A stretch of DNA of 64,000 nucleotides. It comes from Aphrocallistes beatrix. Lineage: Eukaryota > Porifera > Hexactinellida > Sceptrulophora > Aphrocallistidae. The notes under the pieces are model-generated. The model was not told the DNA's origin. It was given only the letters and a program-made list of their open reading frames with translations, and did not search any database. The stretch is taken from NCBI GenBank assembly GCA_963281255.1, contig OY725497.1, positions 1,674,001-1,738,000 of the forward strand, written 5' to 3'. Positions 1-9,794 of this stretch are shown in pieces. How positions within the stretch are numbered: the first letter of the stretch is position 1; every line of letters begins with the position of its first letter. A program made the translations under genes and the position numbers.

Positions 1-311
1 AGGATTGGAAGCATATTGTGTCCGATTTCGTTCTTGTGAATTGACCAATTTTTAACATTTTTTTTTGTCTGTTGGATTATTTCCATTATTAACTGCGGTT
101 GGCTAAGTATTTTTTCTATTTATAGTCAGACCCCAAACTTGTATGGCTTCCCCGCCCAAAATGGCTTAACAGGAAATGACGCAACAAAACACCTCGCCAA
201 GCGCGGGTTAATGCAGTTTTGAAGATAACTCTGCGATTCAAATCTGCATTGAAAAAATTAAATGAATCGTTTGAAAATGTTAAAAGTTAGCTATTATAGG
301 AAAGGCCAACA
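1..311 (-). mobile_element. TT1 MITE, terminal part, interrupted by TT4
   Basis: The window opens inside a reverse-strand copy of the TT1 family. Its terminus (AGGAAAGGCCAAC) lies at about 298-310, next to TTAA at 312. The sequence at 1-88 and 212-311 matches, in reverse, the left parts of TT1 copies at 22188 and 23466. A small TTAA-flanked insert (93-207) splits it. No coding potential. The rest of the element lies outside the window. Confidence 0.8.
93..207 (+). mobile_element. TT4, 115-bp TTAA-flanked mini-element
   Basis: This segment is flanked by TTAA at 89-92 and 208-211 and splits a TT1 copy at a TTAA present in uninterrupted TT1 copies (for example near 22247). A second copy lies at 36351-36468, also between two TTAA. 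The ends (CTGCGGTTGGC and GCCAAGCGCGGG) are only roughly inverted. Known TTAA-targeting superfamilies are piggyBac and Kolobok; which one moves it is not shown. Confidence 0.75.
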
Positions 312-415
312 TTAATAACTTGATAACGAAAGTGACAGAAGAAAACCTTCAGCGGACAAATGTTCATCATATAATTTCACACCTTTTAAAAATATATATG
401 AAAACAGCGGCTTTG

Positions 416-899
416 CATACTTGCGCTGTGCGGCTGGGAGATACTTTGTGTCCGCCGGAGGCGCACTCTGGGTGCCTAGGGTCACATTGATAAATTATAA
501 GGTAGATAATATCTCTAAATACGGCTGTCTTACTGTTATGACCGATATCACTCGAAAAATCATCAAATTTGTCAATTTTCCAATTTTGATGCGTAATGAT
601 GACGTCATAGCAGAGTGATGAGTCATCATTTTTTAATGATAGGTGCATCATATGTGAAATATTAATATACACATTCTATTAAATTTTCAGCTTTCTATCC
701 TCTAAAATGGGTGATAGATAGTAGAAAAAATCTAATTTTTAATAATAAAAAACTCATAATTCCATAATGAGTTGACATTTTCCTCTGAAGTCAGAACTTA
801 GTAGAGCCATTGCCAAATTCTGCACATGCCAAAAATCAGCTTTCTGTGCCTGGCAGTTTCTTCAATCAATTCGTTGCATATATATATATATATATATAG
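416..899 (-). mobile_element. Heli1 Helitron-like element, nearly complete, reverse
   Basis: In reverse orientation this copy has the degenerate GC-rich 3' end (416-480), the bZIP-site core (palindromic TGACGTCA at 600-607, then TGATGAGTCATCA), the CAGTTTCTTCAATCAATTCG block and the TA microsatellite (880-898) that lies just inside the 5' end in full copies. The 5' terminus is missing, because another Heli1 copy abuts at 900. Confidence 0.75.
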
Positions 900-1196
900 A
901 AGCGCTTCGCTTGCTTGCGCAGCGCGGCTGGCGGACACTTTGTGTCTGCCGGGGGCGCCCTACGGGCGCCTGGGGTCACATTGATTAATTATAAGGGAGA
1001 TGACATCGCTAAATATGTCTATCCTACTGTTATATTCGATATCGCAAGAAAAATCACCAAATTTGTTAATTTTTAATATTTTGATGCGTAATGATGACGT
1101 CGTAACAGAGTGATGAGTCATCATTTTTTGATGATAGTTGCATAATATGTGAGGTGTATTAGTATACAGATTTTATTAAAATTTCAGCCTTCTAGT
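900..1196 (-). mobile_element. Heli1 copy, truncated 3' part, reverse
   Basis: It starts with the GC-rich 3' end of Heli1 (AAGCGCTTCGCTTGC and the GGCGGACAC...GTGTC hairpin) directly after the TA microsatellite of the previous copy, and runs through the TGACGTCG and TGATGAGTCATCA core. Similarity stops near 1196. The junction suggests insertion into the microsatellite of the older copy. Confidence 0.7.
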
Positions 1197-1579
1197 TTGA
1201 AGATCACTATTTTTCTGATGAAATATCACTTTAATAACTTATATATTTTGTAATTGATTCATAATACTAATATAATATTATTACTTTTGATTTATGTAAC
1301 GGAAATCTTCTATAAGAACGCGAGTATTTTAAGTATAGACGTCAAATGTACCATAGGTATGAGTTTTTTTATTGAGATAAAAAATATTCTTTACTAGACA
1401 ATGATATATATGATCCAGCATTGCAAATAAATTGAGAAAAGCAGGCAATTGGGAATGCAAAATAATTAAGATAATCCTCCCTATTTTTTGATTAAAAAGA
1501 GGTACCGGATATTCGATCTATTTTTCTATGTATAATGCATCAGCTACATTTGTTGCAGAACTTTTGAGACACCCTGTAT
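1197..1579. other. AT-rich spacer, no gene seen
   Basis: No coding potential or structured repeat was recognised. Near 1567 there is a CACCCTGTAT motif resembling one end of the TA-flanked foldback at 58968-59730. Confidence 0.5.
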
Positions 1580-2423
1580 CAGGGTTGGCTAATTTAACCC
1601 ACCCCCTGGGTTAAACCCGGATTAAACCCGGGTTAAACCCGGGCTGGGCAAAACCCCTTTAGTGGGTTAAAGTGGGTTTTATTCGAGTGTTATTTTATGC
1701 GATATCAATTGTTTGGATTGAGAATCCATATGTTGCTAGTATTATATTGACATTCGGAATGATTGTTGTTAACACCTGATGTGCGAACAATGGGATTTCT
1801 TAAAAGTTAGAACAATCTGAGGTGTTAGTAAACAATCAAAGGATATTAATATATAATGCAGTTGCTTATCCTAAGCATAGTTACTACATGTATAATGGCG
1901 CTTTATACAAACAATGACTCCTTTTCATTTTCTTGCATTTTGCTTACATCCTAAGTACCGAGGAAGAGGTCTGGATAGAGAACAGCTAGAATCCGCTCAT
2001 CAGTTAGTTTCTAGCAAGTGGCATGGAATATTAGGTGACTTGTGTGCATTCCAGGCTGAGGCAGATCCGTTTCCACAACACATGTTCGATGAGAACTTTC
2101 TCGAAAAAGTAAAACCATGTGTTTGGTGGTTATGCATCAAAAAAACATACAAAGATGTAGATCCAAAGTTGTGTGACTTAGCCCTTCTTCTACTACGGCT
2201 ACCAGCAAGTTCTGCTTCTATTGAGCGGATATTTTCGAACTTTAGTTTTGTCCAGAACAAACTTCGAAATAGATTAGGTTTAGAGAAAACAGCAAAATTG
2301 GTAACCTGTTTTCGGGAATTGAGAGGTTCAGTGGAGTTTGACTGGTGATTAATTATTTACTTTTCATTTGTTTTAGATTTTTATTAGTGTATTAGATTTA
2401 GATATGCACCTCTTACATTAAAA
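1580..2423 (+). mobile_element. Internally deleted hAT transposon
   Basis: The left end (CAGGGTTGGCTAATTTAACC at 1580) is hAT-like and is followed by overlapping ACCCGGGTTTAA inverted motifs up to about 1660. About 330 bp later comes a hAT transposase C-terminus (1914-2348). The N-terminal zinc finger and catalytic core are missing, so the element is internally deleted. The right terminus is not recognisable because a TT2 end starts at 2424. Confidence 0.65.
1914..2348 (+). pseudogene. hAT transposase C-terminal fragment (dimerisation domain)
   Basis: This 144-codon reading frame ends with the hAT C-terminal dimerisation region. Residues about 85-135 carry LRLPASSASIERIFSNF followed by KLRNRLGLEK and the KLV segment, which is the family hallmark. 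The N-terminal part (TPFHFLA...LHPKYRG) is also typical of insect hAT proteins. Full transposases have about 600 residues, so roughly three quarters, including the N-terminal zinc finger and most of the RNase-H core, is absent. The first ATG is only the first Met in the open frame, not a supported start. It is almost certainly a non-functional relic, although the remaining frame is open to a natural-looking stop, so decay or deletion may be recent. Confidence 0.85.
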
Positions 2424-2636
2424 GAAGTTATAGCTGTGGGACATTTCGCATTTAAAATGTGTCGTTTTTAGAGCGACACCAGGTGATACAAGTGGCTCAA
2501 AGTGGCGAAATATTGGGGCTGGAGTTATAAAAATCGGGATTATTGTTTAGAACCCCTATAAGGATCTAAAAATGATTAAAAAGCAATTTCGGCACATTTT
2601 TATCAAAAAACAAGTTTCGCATGGGAATCACCAACC
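2424..2636 (+). mobile_element. TT2 MITE, right end only
   Basis: It matches the last about 213 bp of the full TT2 copy (61331-62546), including the GTGTCGTTTTTAGAGCGACACC hairpin region and the terminus ATGGGAATCACCAACC, followed by TTAA (2637-2640). The left part is missing. It directly abuts the hAT remnant. Confidence 0.8.
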
Positions 2637-2757
2637 TTAAATAGTTAGGATAACTCACGAACAAATGTCCGGATCGGAACATATTATTTTTAATAAACCT
2701 GAAATTCATTTAAATGTCAATATCACACTAGATATTTGATAAAAAGTGAGTCTAAAC

Positions 2758-2820
2758 CAGTGGTTCTCAACCCGGGTCGGTAAGCCTTTTTTTGTATCGC
2801 CTAACCACTACAATAGTTTG
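2758..2820 (+). mobile_element. hAT-type terminus (CAGTGGTTCTCAACC)
   Basis: The sequence CAGTGGTTCTCAACCCGGGT matches the well-known end of Charlie-like hAT elements. No matching right end or 8-bp duplication was found nearby, so this is a solo end. Confidence 0.55.
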
Positions 2821-2884
2821 TCCTTTTTATACAAGTATTCATTTCGTATACTATAATTTAATCTAAGGGATTTATCACTGACAT

Positions 2885-3250
2885 TGCGCAATAGGTTATA
2901 TAGATGCGATGAATTGTGATTTTTAGAGGCTGTTTAAGGGCACTTTTAAGTGTTTTTAATATACTATTTTTGCATAGAACTGAGATGAGAATGGATTGAT
3001 TCGAAAAATTAAGATGTTTTTCATGCGATGTTGCTACATTCCAGCTTTGCTATGGAAGCTTATTTTGGTCAGTTAGTGCTATATCTTGAAAGCCAAAAGA
3101 ACTAGGTATTCAAATCTGACCGTATTTGATAGCCATTAGACTTCCTATTAATCGATAATATAATTTACACTTCTAAATTCAGTGGTTCACGAGTCACACA
3201 TTTTATCAAACTGTTAACATTTGGCCATTTGTCGAATAACTCGTAAAGCA
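2885..3250 (+). mobile_element. P-type MITE fragment (internal part)
   Basis: It resembles the interior of the P-type foldback MITE at 53420-54483: the TTGCGCAATAGGT segment, the GTTGCTACATTCC...GCTATGG block, the TATTTGATAG block and the short ACTTCCTATTA segment occur in the same order. Both ends are missing. Confidence 0.65.
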
Positions 3251-3266
3251 TTTAGTTTATATGCAT

Positions 3267-3755
3267 CATAGCCTACTGTATATAAGGCCTCACAGTAACT
3301 TTCGGATTTGGGACTAAGGATGCGGTAGAAGATGGTTGAACTAATACATGAGCTGCCTTAAATCATTAACCAAGCACAATAGAGCTTAGGAATGTGTTAC
3401 CACCATATATAAATATGGTGTCAAAGTACCCATATCCGTTGTAAAAATTTAGATTAGTCACCATATGGTTGCGGAATAGGTTATATTTGTGACTAATTTT
3501 GTGATTTTCAGAGGCCGTTTAGGGGCACTTCTAAGTGTTTTTATTATATTTTTATTTGCATTTAACTGAGACGTGAATGGGTTAATACGAAAAATTTGGA
3601 TTTTTTTCAAGGAATGTTGCTACATTCTAGTGTTGCTATGGAAACGTGTTTGGTAAGTTGGGGTTATATCTTGAAAACTACGATAGCTATACCATAGCAT
3701 TCTATACATAAGGCAATGGCAGTCACTATTTTTTTTGGACCAGGGATTGCTTAGT
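3267..3755 (+). mobile_element. P-type MITE fragments with left terminus
   Basis: It begins CATAGCCTACTGTATATAAG and contains GGCCTCACAGTA and GGGACTAAGGATGCGGTAGA, the terminal sequence shared with the P-like transposon at 30980. It continues with family interior up to about 3693. A second, more diverged left end (CATAGCATTCTATACATAAG ... GGACCAGGGAT) follows at 3694-3755. No right end or target duplication was identified. Confidence 0.65.
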
Positions 3756-3984
3756 ATATTCTAATTACATTCATCCTTTATACGTTATATATGATTAATT
3801 AAGCATTTTAAGTGACCCCACTCACAAATATGACCATTTATTGTCAAGACATATTTGATCTTTGTAATTATTTTTATTCCGGAGAAAACAAATATAACAT
3901 AATATAAATATTAAGCTCATAAATACAAAATAAACATTGGATTTCGAGAAGTACTAATGAGACGGACTTCTTGATGGCAGACTA
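3756..3984. other. AT-rich spacer
   Basis: No gene, repeat or RNA signal was recognised. Confidence 0.4.
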
Positions 3985-4336
3985 GGCTTAGCTTGAGATA
4001 GGCTCGATTTAGCTTGAGAGATATACTTGACTTAGCTTGAGACATACTTGACTTAGCTTGAGACAGACTTGACTTAGCTTGAGGATAGACTTGACTTAGC
4101 TTGAGACAGGCTTGACTTAGCTTGAGACAGAATTGACTTAACTTGAGGATAGACTTGACTTAGCTTGAGACAGGCTTGACTTAGCTTGAGAGACAGACTT
4201 GACTTAGCTTGAGATAGGCTTGGCTTAGCTTGAGGATAGACTTGACATAGCTTGAGACAGACTTGGCTTAGCTTGAGACAGACTTGACTTAGCTTGAGAG
4301 ACAGACTTGACTTAGCTTGAGAGACAGACTTGACCT
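3985..4336. repeat. Minisatellite, about 15 units of 21-25 bp
   Basis: The unit is close to GACTTGACTTAGCTTGAGACA, varied by GGATA or GAGA inserts and by ACATACTT or ATAGGCTT forms. Long translations across it (VCLKLSQ-type repeats) follow from the repeat and are not evidence of a gene. Confidence 0.95.
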
Positions 4337-4962
4337 GAGACGTCATATGGAAACAATATACTTCTACGAGTAAGGAACAATCACACACCCTGGCCTTCCA
4401 ATAGGATATAGTCACACATTTCGGACCGCTACAGCCTGATGAGGTTGACTAAATAAACTAATAATATTATTAAATCAGTTCTTGAATTTAGCAAGTTTAG
4501 TTTACTATTATCATGTTTCAATACTACGGTAGTGTATTATATAGAGGTCTTAACTTTATTAGATAATGAACAGTTGAATACAGTGAAAAAAGTTTTGGTA
4601 GAATGTCAAACCGTAACGTACTGCATGTGCAAAATTCCTCAAAGTAGACAATGTTCTAATAATCTAATTCCAGAGTAGCACATGCCAAATGAATAAAATT
4701 AGTATGGGAAGAGCCAGAATACAGTTTTAAAATTTCTGCTAAGGGTTCAGATACATCGTCGTTAAAATGATTATTCTTCTCTACCCAATTCACATTGAAC
4801 AAACATCATTGATGAATTTCAAGAACTTATTAGTTGTTTTTTCCATGTTATAAGCTAATTGTCCGCCTGAAAGTTGACTCATGGGAAACCTTAAGGGCCA
4901 AACCTTAGGGGCGAAAAACCTTCCCAAGATGATAGCCAGCAGGCTTTCGATGTTAATTTGGG
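4337..4962. other. Spacer without recognised genes
   Basis: Ordinary AT-rich sequence. Short frames only; no splice-bounded exon, repeat end or RNA motif recognised. Confidence 0.4.
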
Positions 4963-5346
4963 GCACTGTTGCATGAAAAAATGCCCCCACCATGGATATT
5001 CATGTAAATATGGGGGGGGCAAAATTTCATGGAGTTAGCGTGAAAAATTTCATGGATTTCATGGAGTTAGCGTGAAAAATTGAAAAATAGCGTGAAAAAC
5101 ATTTATGAAAGTCATTGTTATTACTTCACACGACTAGTTTGTTGATTTGCAATACTTTAGTAAACGAATAGAAGACAAATAGCATTCAAAATGTTTTGTA
5201 TAAGCATTGGCATACTTTAGAATATCCATGGTGGGGGGGATTTTTTCACGGGGGGGCAATTTTTCACGCTAACTCCATGAAATTTTGCCCCACCCCCCAT
5301 ATTACATGAATATCCATGGTGGGGGCATTTTTTAATGCAACAGCAC
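4963..5346. mobile_element. Foldback MITE with G-rich terminal arms
   Basis: Arms of about 90-110 bp at 4963-5080 and 5235-5346 are inverted copies of each other. Both contain TGCCCCCACCATGGATATTC, a poly-G tract, and CATGGAGTTAGCGTGAAAAA. The ends are GCACTGTTGCAT and its near-complement. The spacer of about 150 bp is AT-rich. No clear target duplication, so the superfamily is unassigned. Confidence 0.8.
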
Positions 5347-5495
5347 TTCTAAATAAATTGCATTAATCCAAATTAAATAAGGTTCTTATGAACATGTTTT
5401 AGGAGAACGAGGATTGCATTCACTAAATTGGGGGAAAGTAAACACTTTTTCGTAGTCTTTTAAATTCAGTGAATTGTTTCTTACAAACTTGAGTA

Positions 5496-5608
5496 CCGTA
5501 TTTCCCTGAATAAGCGCCTGTTTGAATAAGAGCCGGGTCTAAAGGGTGAGCGAAATAAATAAGCGCCGGGGCTCGAATAAGCGTCGGACGCCGGGGGACG
5601 CCGGGGCA
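5496..5608 (+). mobile_element. pogo/Tigger-like MITE end
   Basis: After a TA (5494-5495) the sequence reads CCGTATTTCCCTGAATAAGC, followed by several AATAAGCGCCGG-type repeats. This is the layout of pogo-like MITE ends seen elsewhere in the window. The right end is not recognisable. Confidence 0.5.
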
Positions 5609-5639
5609 TAATGCTATGGCTATACATTCAAATGTAATT

Positions 5640-5770
5640 CCATTTGGTAGCAAATATACTACTTCCTATTAAGCGATAATATAATTTCGACGTCTAAATT
5701 CAATGGTTTACGAGATATTCGACGAATTACCAAATGTGACCAATATGATAAATTTTCGAATATCACTGTT
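5640..5770 (+). mobile_element. P-type MITE fragment
   Basis: It matches the central part of P-type MITEs (TACTACTTCCTATTAAGC, then CTAAATTCAATGG and the ATTCGACGAATTACC block). No termini. Confidence 0.55.
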
Positions 5771-5774
5771 GAAT

Positions 5775-5983
5775 GACAGCTATATTCGAAAAACTGAAAT
5801 TTTTAATAATAAAAAGGTGACAATAACGTCATAATTCCATGATGAGTCGACATTTTCGTCTGTAGTCAGAACTTAGTGGAGCCATAGCCAAAAGACTCCC
5901 ACATGCAAAAAAAATCAGCTTTCTGTGCCTGGCAGTTTCTTCGATCAATTCGTTGCAGAGATATACTATATATGTATATGTAC
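5775..5983 (-). mobile_element. Heli1 5' half, reverse
   Basis: It contains the Heli1 blocks AATTCCATGATGAGTCGACA, GGAGCCATAGCCAAAAGACT and TCAATTCGTTGCAGAGATAT in reverse orientation. The GC-rich 3' end and the 5' terminus are both lost. Confidence 0.7.
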
Positions 5984-6130
5984 AGTCAGAATGCGTTTCC
6001 AGTCGAAACGCGTTTTGACTGACTTTCTAGTCGAAACGCGTTTCGACTAGTCAAAATGCGTTTTCACTGGAAATAGAATATCATGGGTTATTTTTAACTT
6101 TTGAAAGCCTTAAAATATATTGTTTTCATC
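5984..6130. repeat. Palindromic repeat (CGAAACGCGTTTCG core)
   Basis: Inverted motifs around CAGTCAGAATGCGTTTCC and a 24-bp perfect palindrome at 6028-6051 centred on AACGCGTT. A second partial copy, in the opposite orientation, lies at about 17660-17735. The family is unknown to me. Confidence 0.7.
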
Positions 6131-6226
6131 ACGATAATGATATAATTTAGGATTCAAATTATATTTATTCATTAAAATAAGCTATGCTCATTCCTAAATT
6201 TCGCAATCAATTCGTAATCGAAACAT

Positions 6227-7402
6227 ATGATTAAGAAGAAAATAATGGTATCAAAACTGTTCATATTCAATAACGTATCAAGCGAAGAAGGTTTCGCAAT
6301 AGCAACAAAGACAACTGAAGGGATTAGTTTGAGCTGTCTAAATACGTCAATTGGTTGGGCAATACATGTAGACATTTATTTCTTGAGAAGATATATACAG
6401 AAAATTATAACAAAAGACAATACAATCGCAGTCATGATATCCCCTCGGGAAGTTCAACAATTCCATTGAATCTTATCAGTCTGTCCTCAGTTCAGCTCAG
6501 ATTACAGATATCATCCGCATTTATTCTGGGCCTCCCCCGTCCAAAAAGGAGCTGATCACCAAAGGTACTACAGTAAAACAGTCACAATCTGTTAAATTCC
6601 TATATAGTCAAGTGCCAAACTCACAGGATCTATTGAGAGTTGCATCCAAAGAATCGCTCTTCGAAATACTTGAGGCTGTCCACACTGAGGGAGAAAGCAC
6701 CTTAGAAGAGACCGGGTGTCAGTAGTGCTTAAACAGAAGTATTCCGGAATTTCATAAGTTGTGGTTCAATTATTTATCAAATCATGTAGTGAGTGCGAAC
6801 TTCAGAAATGTAAAAAGCAACTTAAATCAACGGTCACAAAACCAATACATAGTTCAGATTTTACTTCGAGGGGCTAAATTGACTTAATCGACCTGCAAAA
6901 TACACCAGAAATTAACAGGCCATACAACTTGGACCACCTTACCAAATTTGTCATGCTCCGTCCTTTGAGAAGAAAGTTAGCACAAGAAGTTGTTGATAAT
7001 ATTCTAGACGTATTTTGTTTGTTGGGACCACCGCACATTTACAGAGCGATAACGGTTGAGAATTTAAAAACATCAATCTTGCAACCTTTATTCGAGAACA
7101 ATGGTCTGAATTTAAGTGATTCATGGAAAGACGAGACATCCTCAGTCACGGCTCTGTTGAAAGGATAAACAAAGAGATAAAAAAGGTGTTATGATCTTTT
7201 ATGCGGAAATCAAAAGATCCATGTTGGGTTAATTAGGTAAATAGAACCCAGGACTCAATCAATACTAGTCCGCATTCTACATTAGAGTATAAAGCTCCTT
7301 ACAGAATTCTCTTCGGTCTGAGCATGTACAGGGGCTTGAAGAGTTTGGAATCCCAGATGAGATTGCTGCAGATGTCACTACAGAAGAAGAGATGAATCAG
7401 TA
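6227..7402 (+). pseudogene. Integrase-type transposase relic (KRBA2/Ginger-like)
   Basis: Pieces in several frames follow the order of a KRBA2-like integrase. At about 6740-6830 comes an integrase-zinc-type cysteine region (LFIKSCSECELQK). At 6880-7045 come DLIDLQ (first catalytic Asp) and DHLTKFVMLRPLRRKLAQEV ... DVFCLLGPPHI. At 7140-7200 comes GSVERINKEIKK (catalytic Glu region). A tail with GIPDEIAADVTTEEE ends near 7402. The second catalytic Asp, expected in an SDNG-like motif after GPPHI, is not present. Stops and frameshifts separate the pieces, so this is a pseudogene. The part before 6560 is only weakly similar. Assignment rests on motif memory, and Ginger-type and other integrase families are not fully separated here. 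Confidence 0.65.
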
Positions 7403-8262
7403 AGTTTCGTAGGCGATTAGGAAAGATATGTAATTCTAAGTGTCATAAGAGATTAGCGTGCCATAATAAGTAATGTTGCAGTTTTACTATCACTGTAATA
7501 GTCTGAAATAGCGATTATTGAATTGATATCAGTACGTACCTAGAAAAAAAACATATTAATAAGGTTTTGAGATATGTTGCATGTTGCTAGCTAAGTCTCT
7601 ATTTCTCTTGAAAATTCCGAAGAGAATTTAATAGCAAAAACGAACGGAACAAGAGTAAAAGCTTCTGCTACTGAAATTTTCTTCCACCTTTGGGTGCCAC
7701 CTTGCCATAACTGACCCTAAATCGAAATATTGAACCTTTCTTTTGGATCTTTATTAACTATTCAACGCATTTAATGATGTATCTATTTCATTCATTAACG
7801 ATGTTAAATTGTACTAATATACTTGATTATCATAGGATGTCAGTAGCAATATTTTTGCAAGGTAATTGATATAATTAAATAATGAGATAATGATAATGAA
7901 ATGCTGTCCGTGTCCTCACAAGAGATATTTGAGGAGCTGAAACAGGTTTACTATCAACAGTAGTGGCCTTACTATACTGCCAGCAAGGCAGTAGGCACCA
8001 GATTTCAAGTGGTCCGGTTGGGATAAAAAGTGGTCCAGTTGAAACCAATCCGACTGTAACAAATGGTGCTTTTGGCAATTCTTCAAAAGTGGTCAGATTG
8101 AAATCGGACCTACATTACCGGTGGCTACGGTCCTGACTAGTATTCAACTAACCTCTCGCTTCTGGCAATCAATAACAATTCGATGTTCATCATGAGTCTC
8201 AGTTATAAAAAAATATTCATCCACATGCTATTTATAAATTTAAAAAAGGGTTTGAAATCTTA
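7403..8262. other. Spacer without recognised genes
   Basis: No coding or repeat family recognised. Around 8005-8050 there are two close copies of AGTGGTCCGGTTG / AGTGGTCCAGTTG in tandem. Confidence 0.4.
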
Positions 8263-8264
8263 TA

Positions 8265-8741
8265 CACTGCCTGAACAAAAGTATTCGTACACCCCATAAT
8301 TCCCCATACAAATAGTTATAATACTGATTTATTTAGTGAGTCAAGGTATTTAATTGGTAAGAGATACGCTTAATTTAGTTTCAAATTTGAATTCTCCATA
8401 TTCGAATTACTCACTTTTTAATCTTTCAACTTGTTTACACTCCCACAAGATTAAAATTTTTCAAACTGTGCCACCTCATACCACCAATGCCATCATATAC
8501 AATGGTGATCACTCGCGACATGTGGCATAGGAAAGCAAATGCTGAAAATACTTAATCTTGAAGAAGAGCAATTAAGTTGAAAACTTATAAAGTGGGTAAT
8601 TTGAATGTGGAGAATTCGAATTTGAAGTCAAATTAAGTGTATCTCTTACCAATTAAATACCTTACCTCGCTAAATAAATCACTATTATAACTATTTGTAT
8701 GGGGAATTATGGGGTGTACGAATACTTTTGTCTAGGCAGTG
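8265..8741. mobile_element. Tc/mariner-type MITE, complete
   Basis: A 477-bp element flanked by TA (8263-8264, 8742-8743). Its long inverted ends begin CACTGCCTGAACAAAAGTAT at left and end, inverted, with ACTTTTGTCTAGGCAGTG. Complementarity continues inward for more than 100 bp, so single strands can fold back. Noncoding. Relatives at 32399, 35781, 50602, 47797 and 30912 share the AAAGTATT(C/T)G(T/A)AC end motif. Confidence 0.9.
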
Positions 8742-9032
8742 TATATTAAAATGCTAGGATTTTTGTTTTTGTCCGAATTGATTGAAGAATTGGCAAGTCG
8801 TAGAGATACGAAAATTGGCACGTAGGTGTCAAATGGTGAATCTAGGATTAAGTTCGAAGATCTTAGCGAAATATTCACACCTCGCCCAGATAGGTGACAA
8901 AATGTGCTGACCAATCAAATTCGATTATTTTATAAGGTAAATACATTGGAATAAAATAGTAATGAACTATGCATATATTTGTGATTGAAATTCATTGGTT
9001 TATGTGAGAACCAATCAATTATCAGCCTTTTA
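8742..9032 (+). repeat. Direct repeat M, first copy
   Basis: About 290 bp, repeated in the same orientation at 9423-9732 (about 90 percent similar by eye). It contains TCCGAATTGATTGAAGAATT, TAGAGATACGAAAATTGGCA and CAATTATCAGCCTTTTAT. The beginning resembles the Heli1 5' region in layout (TATTAAAAC, then CGAATTGATTGAAGAA, then TTGGCATGT). Confidence 0.8.
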
Positions 9033-9103
9033 TATTCTTGAACTATAGTCCTAAATAATTAATATAATGACTTTCTTTAACTTGAGGATCATAAAATTTT
9101 GTT

Positions 9104-9430
9104 TTGTTCTCTGTTCAATTTTTTCTGTTTAGAAATGCCCTTCTAAAGAATAAGCGAGGACGTTCTTGCGAGAAACGTTTTGATAGTGATGCTCAGCGTA
9201 AGAAATGTGCGCGCTTGAGTGATACCTCGGAGGCAAGGGAAGCCCGCCTAAATCGCCAAATGGAGTACCAGGCTACTCATTACGCCAAGCAGAGTTCTCA
9301 GAAGAAGGCTGAGCGACTTGAAGCGCAGCTGAAGCACCAGACTGCTCATTTCGAGAAGCAGAGCTCTCAGGAGAAAGCTAAACGGCTTGAAGCGCAGCTG
9401 AAGTACCAGACTGCTCGTCTTATATATTAA
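9104..9430 (+). pseudogene. Coiled-coil repeat ORF, possible Helitron protein N-terminus
   Basis: The 108-codon frame is basic and Glu/Lys/Gln-rich. From about residue 45 it carries three imperfect repeats of about 22 residues around AERLEAQLKHQTAHFEKQSS, encoded by tandem DNA repeats. REARLNRQMEYQA-type segments occur in N-terminal parts of arthropod Helitron (Rep/Pif1-like) proteins, which suggests but does not prove that origin. The frame ends where the second M repeat begins, mid-repeat, so it is interrupted by that insertion. No helicase or Rep motif is present. It could also be an unrelated coiled-coil exon. Confidence 0.4.
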
Positions 9431-9732
9431 AACACTGGGATTTTGTTTGTTTGTCCGAATTGATTGAGGAATTGGCAAGTCGTAGAGATACGAAAATTGG
9501 CATGTAGGTGTCAAATGATGAATCTAGGATTAAGTTCGAAGATCTAAGCGAAATGTTCACACCTCGCCGAGATAGGTGACAAAATGTGCTGACCAATCAA
9601 ATTCGATTATTTTATAATGCAAATATATTGGAATAAAATAGTAGTGACTTATGCATACAATCAAAAGAAATATTTGTGATTGAAATTCATTGGTATATGT
9701 GTGAACCAATCAATTATCAGCCTTTTATAATG
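9423..9732 (+). repeat. Direct repeat M, second copy, interrupting the ORF
   Basis: Same family as 8742-9032. It starts with TATATTAAAACACTGGGATT directly after a codon repeat of the preceding ORF and removes its continuation. No inverted ends. LTRs were considered and rejected. Confidence 0.75.
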
Positions 9733-9794
9733 CCATTCACACGATTCTATTTCATGTAAATGATTGAATACTGCTATTTTGAGTCTATAATTTG

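Noticed and set aside
3985..4336. CRISPR-like array
   Set aside because: Units are contiguous and degenerate with no unique spacers, and the genome is eukaryotic.
3985..4415. Repeat-protein gene on the minus strand (LKLSQ repeats)
   Set aside because: It is a translation of a 21-25-bp minisatellite with unit-length changes that break the frame.
8742..9732. LTR retrotransposon with 290-bp LTRs
   Set aside because: No TG/CA ends, primer-binding site or polypurine tract, and the second repeat interrupts a codon repeat.
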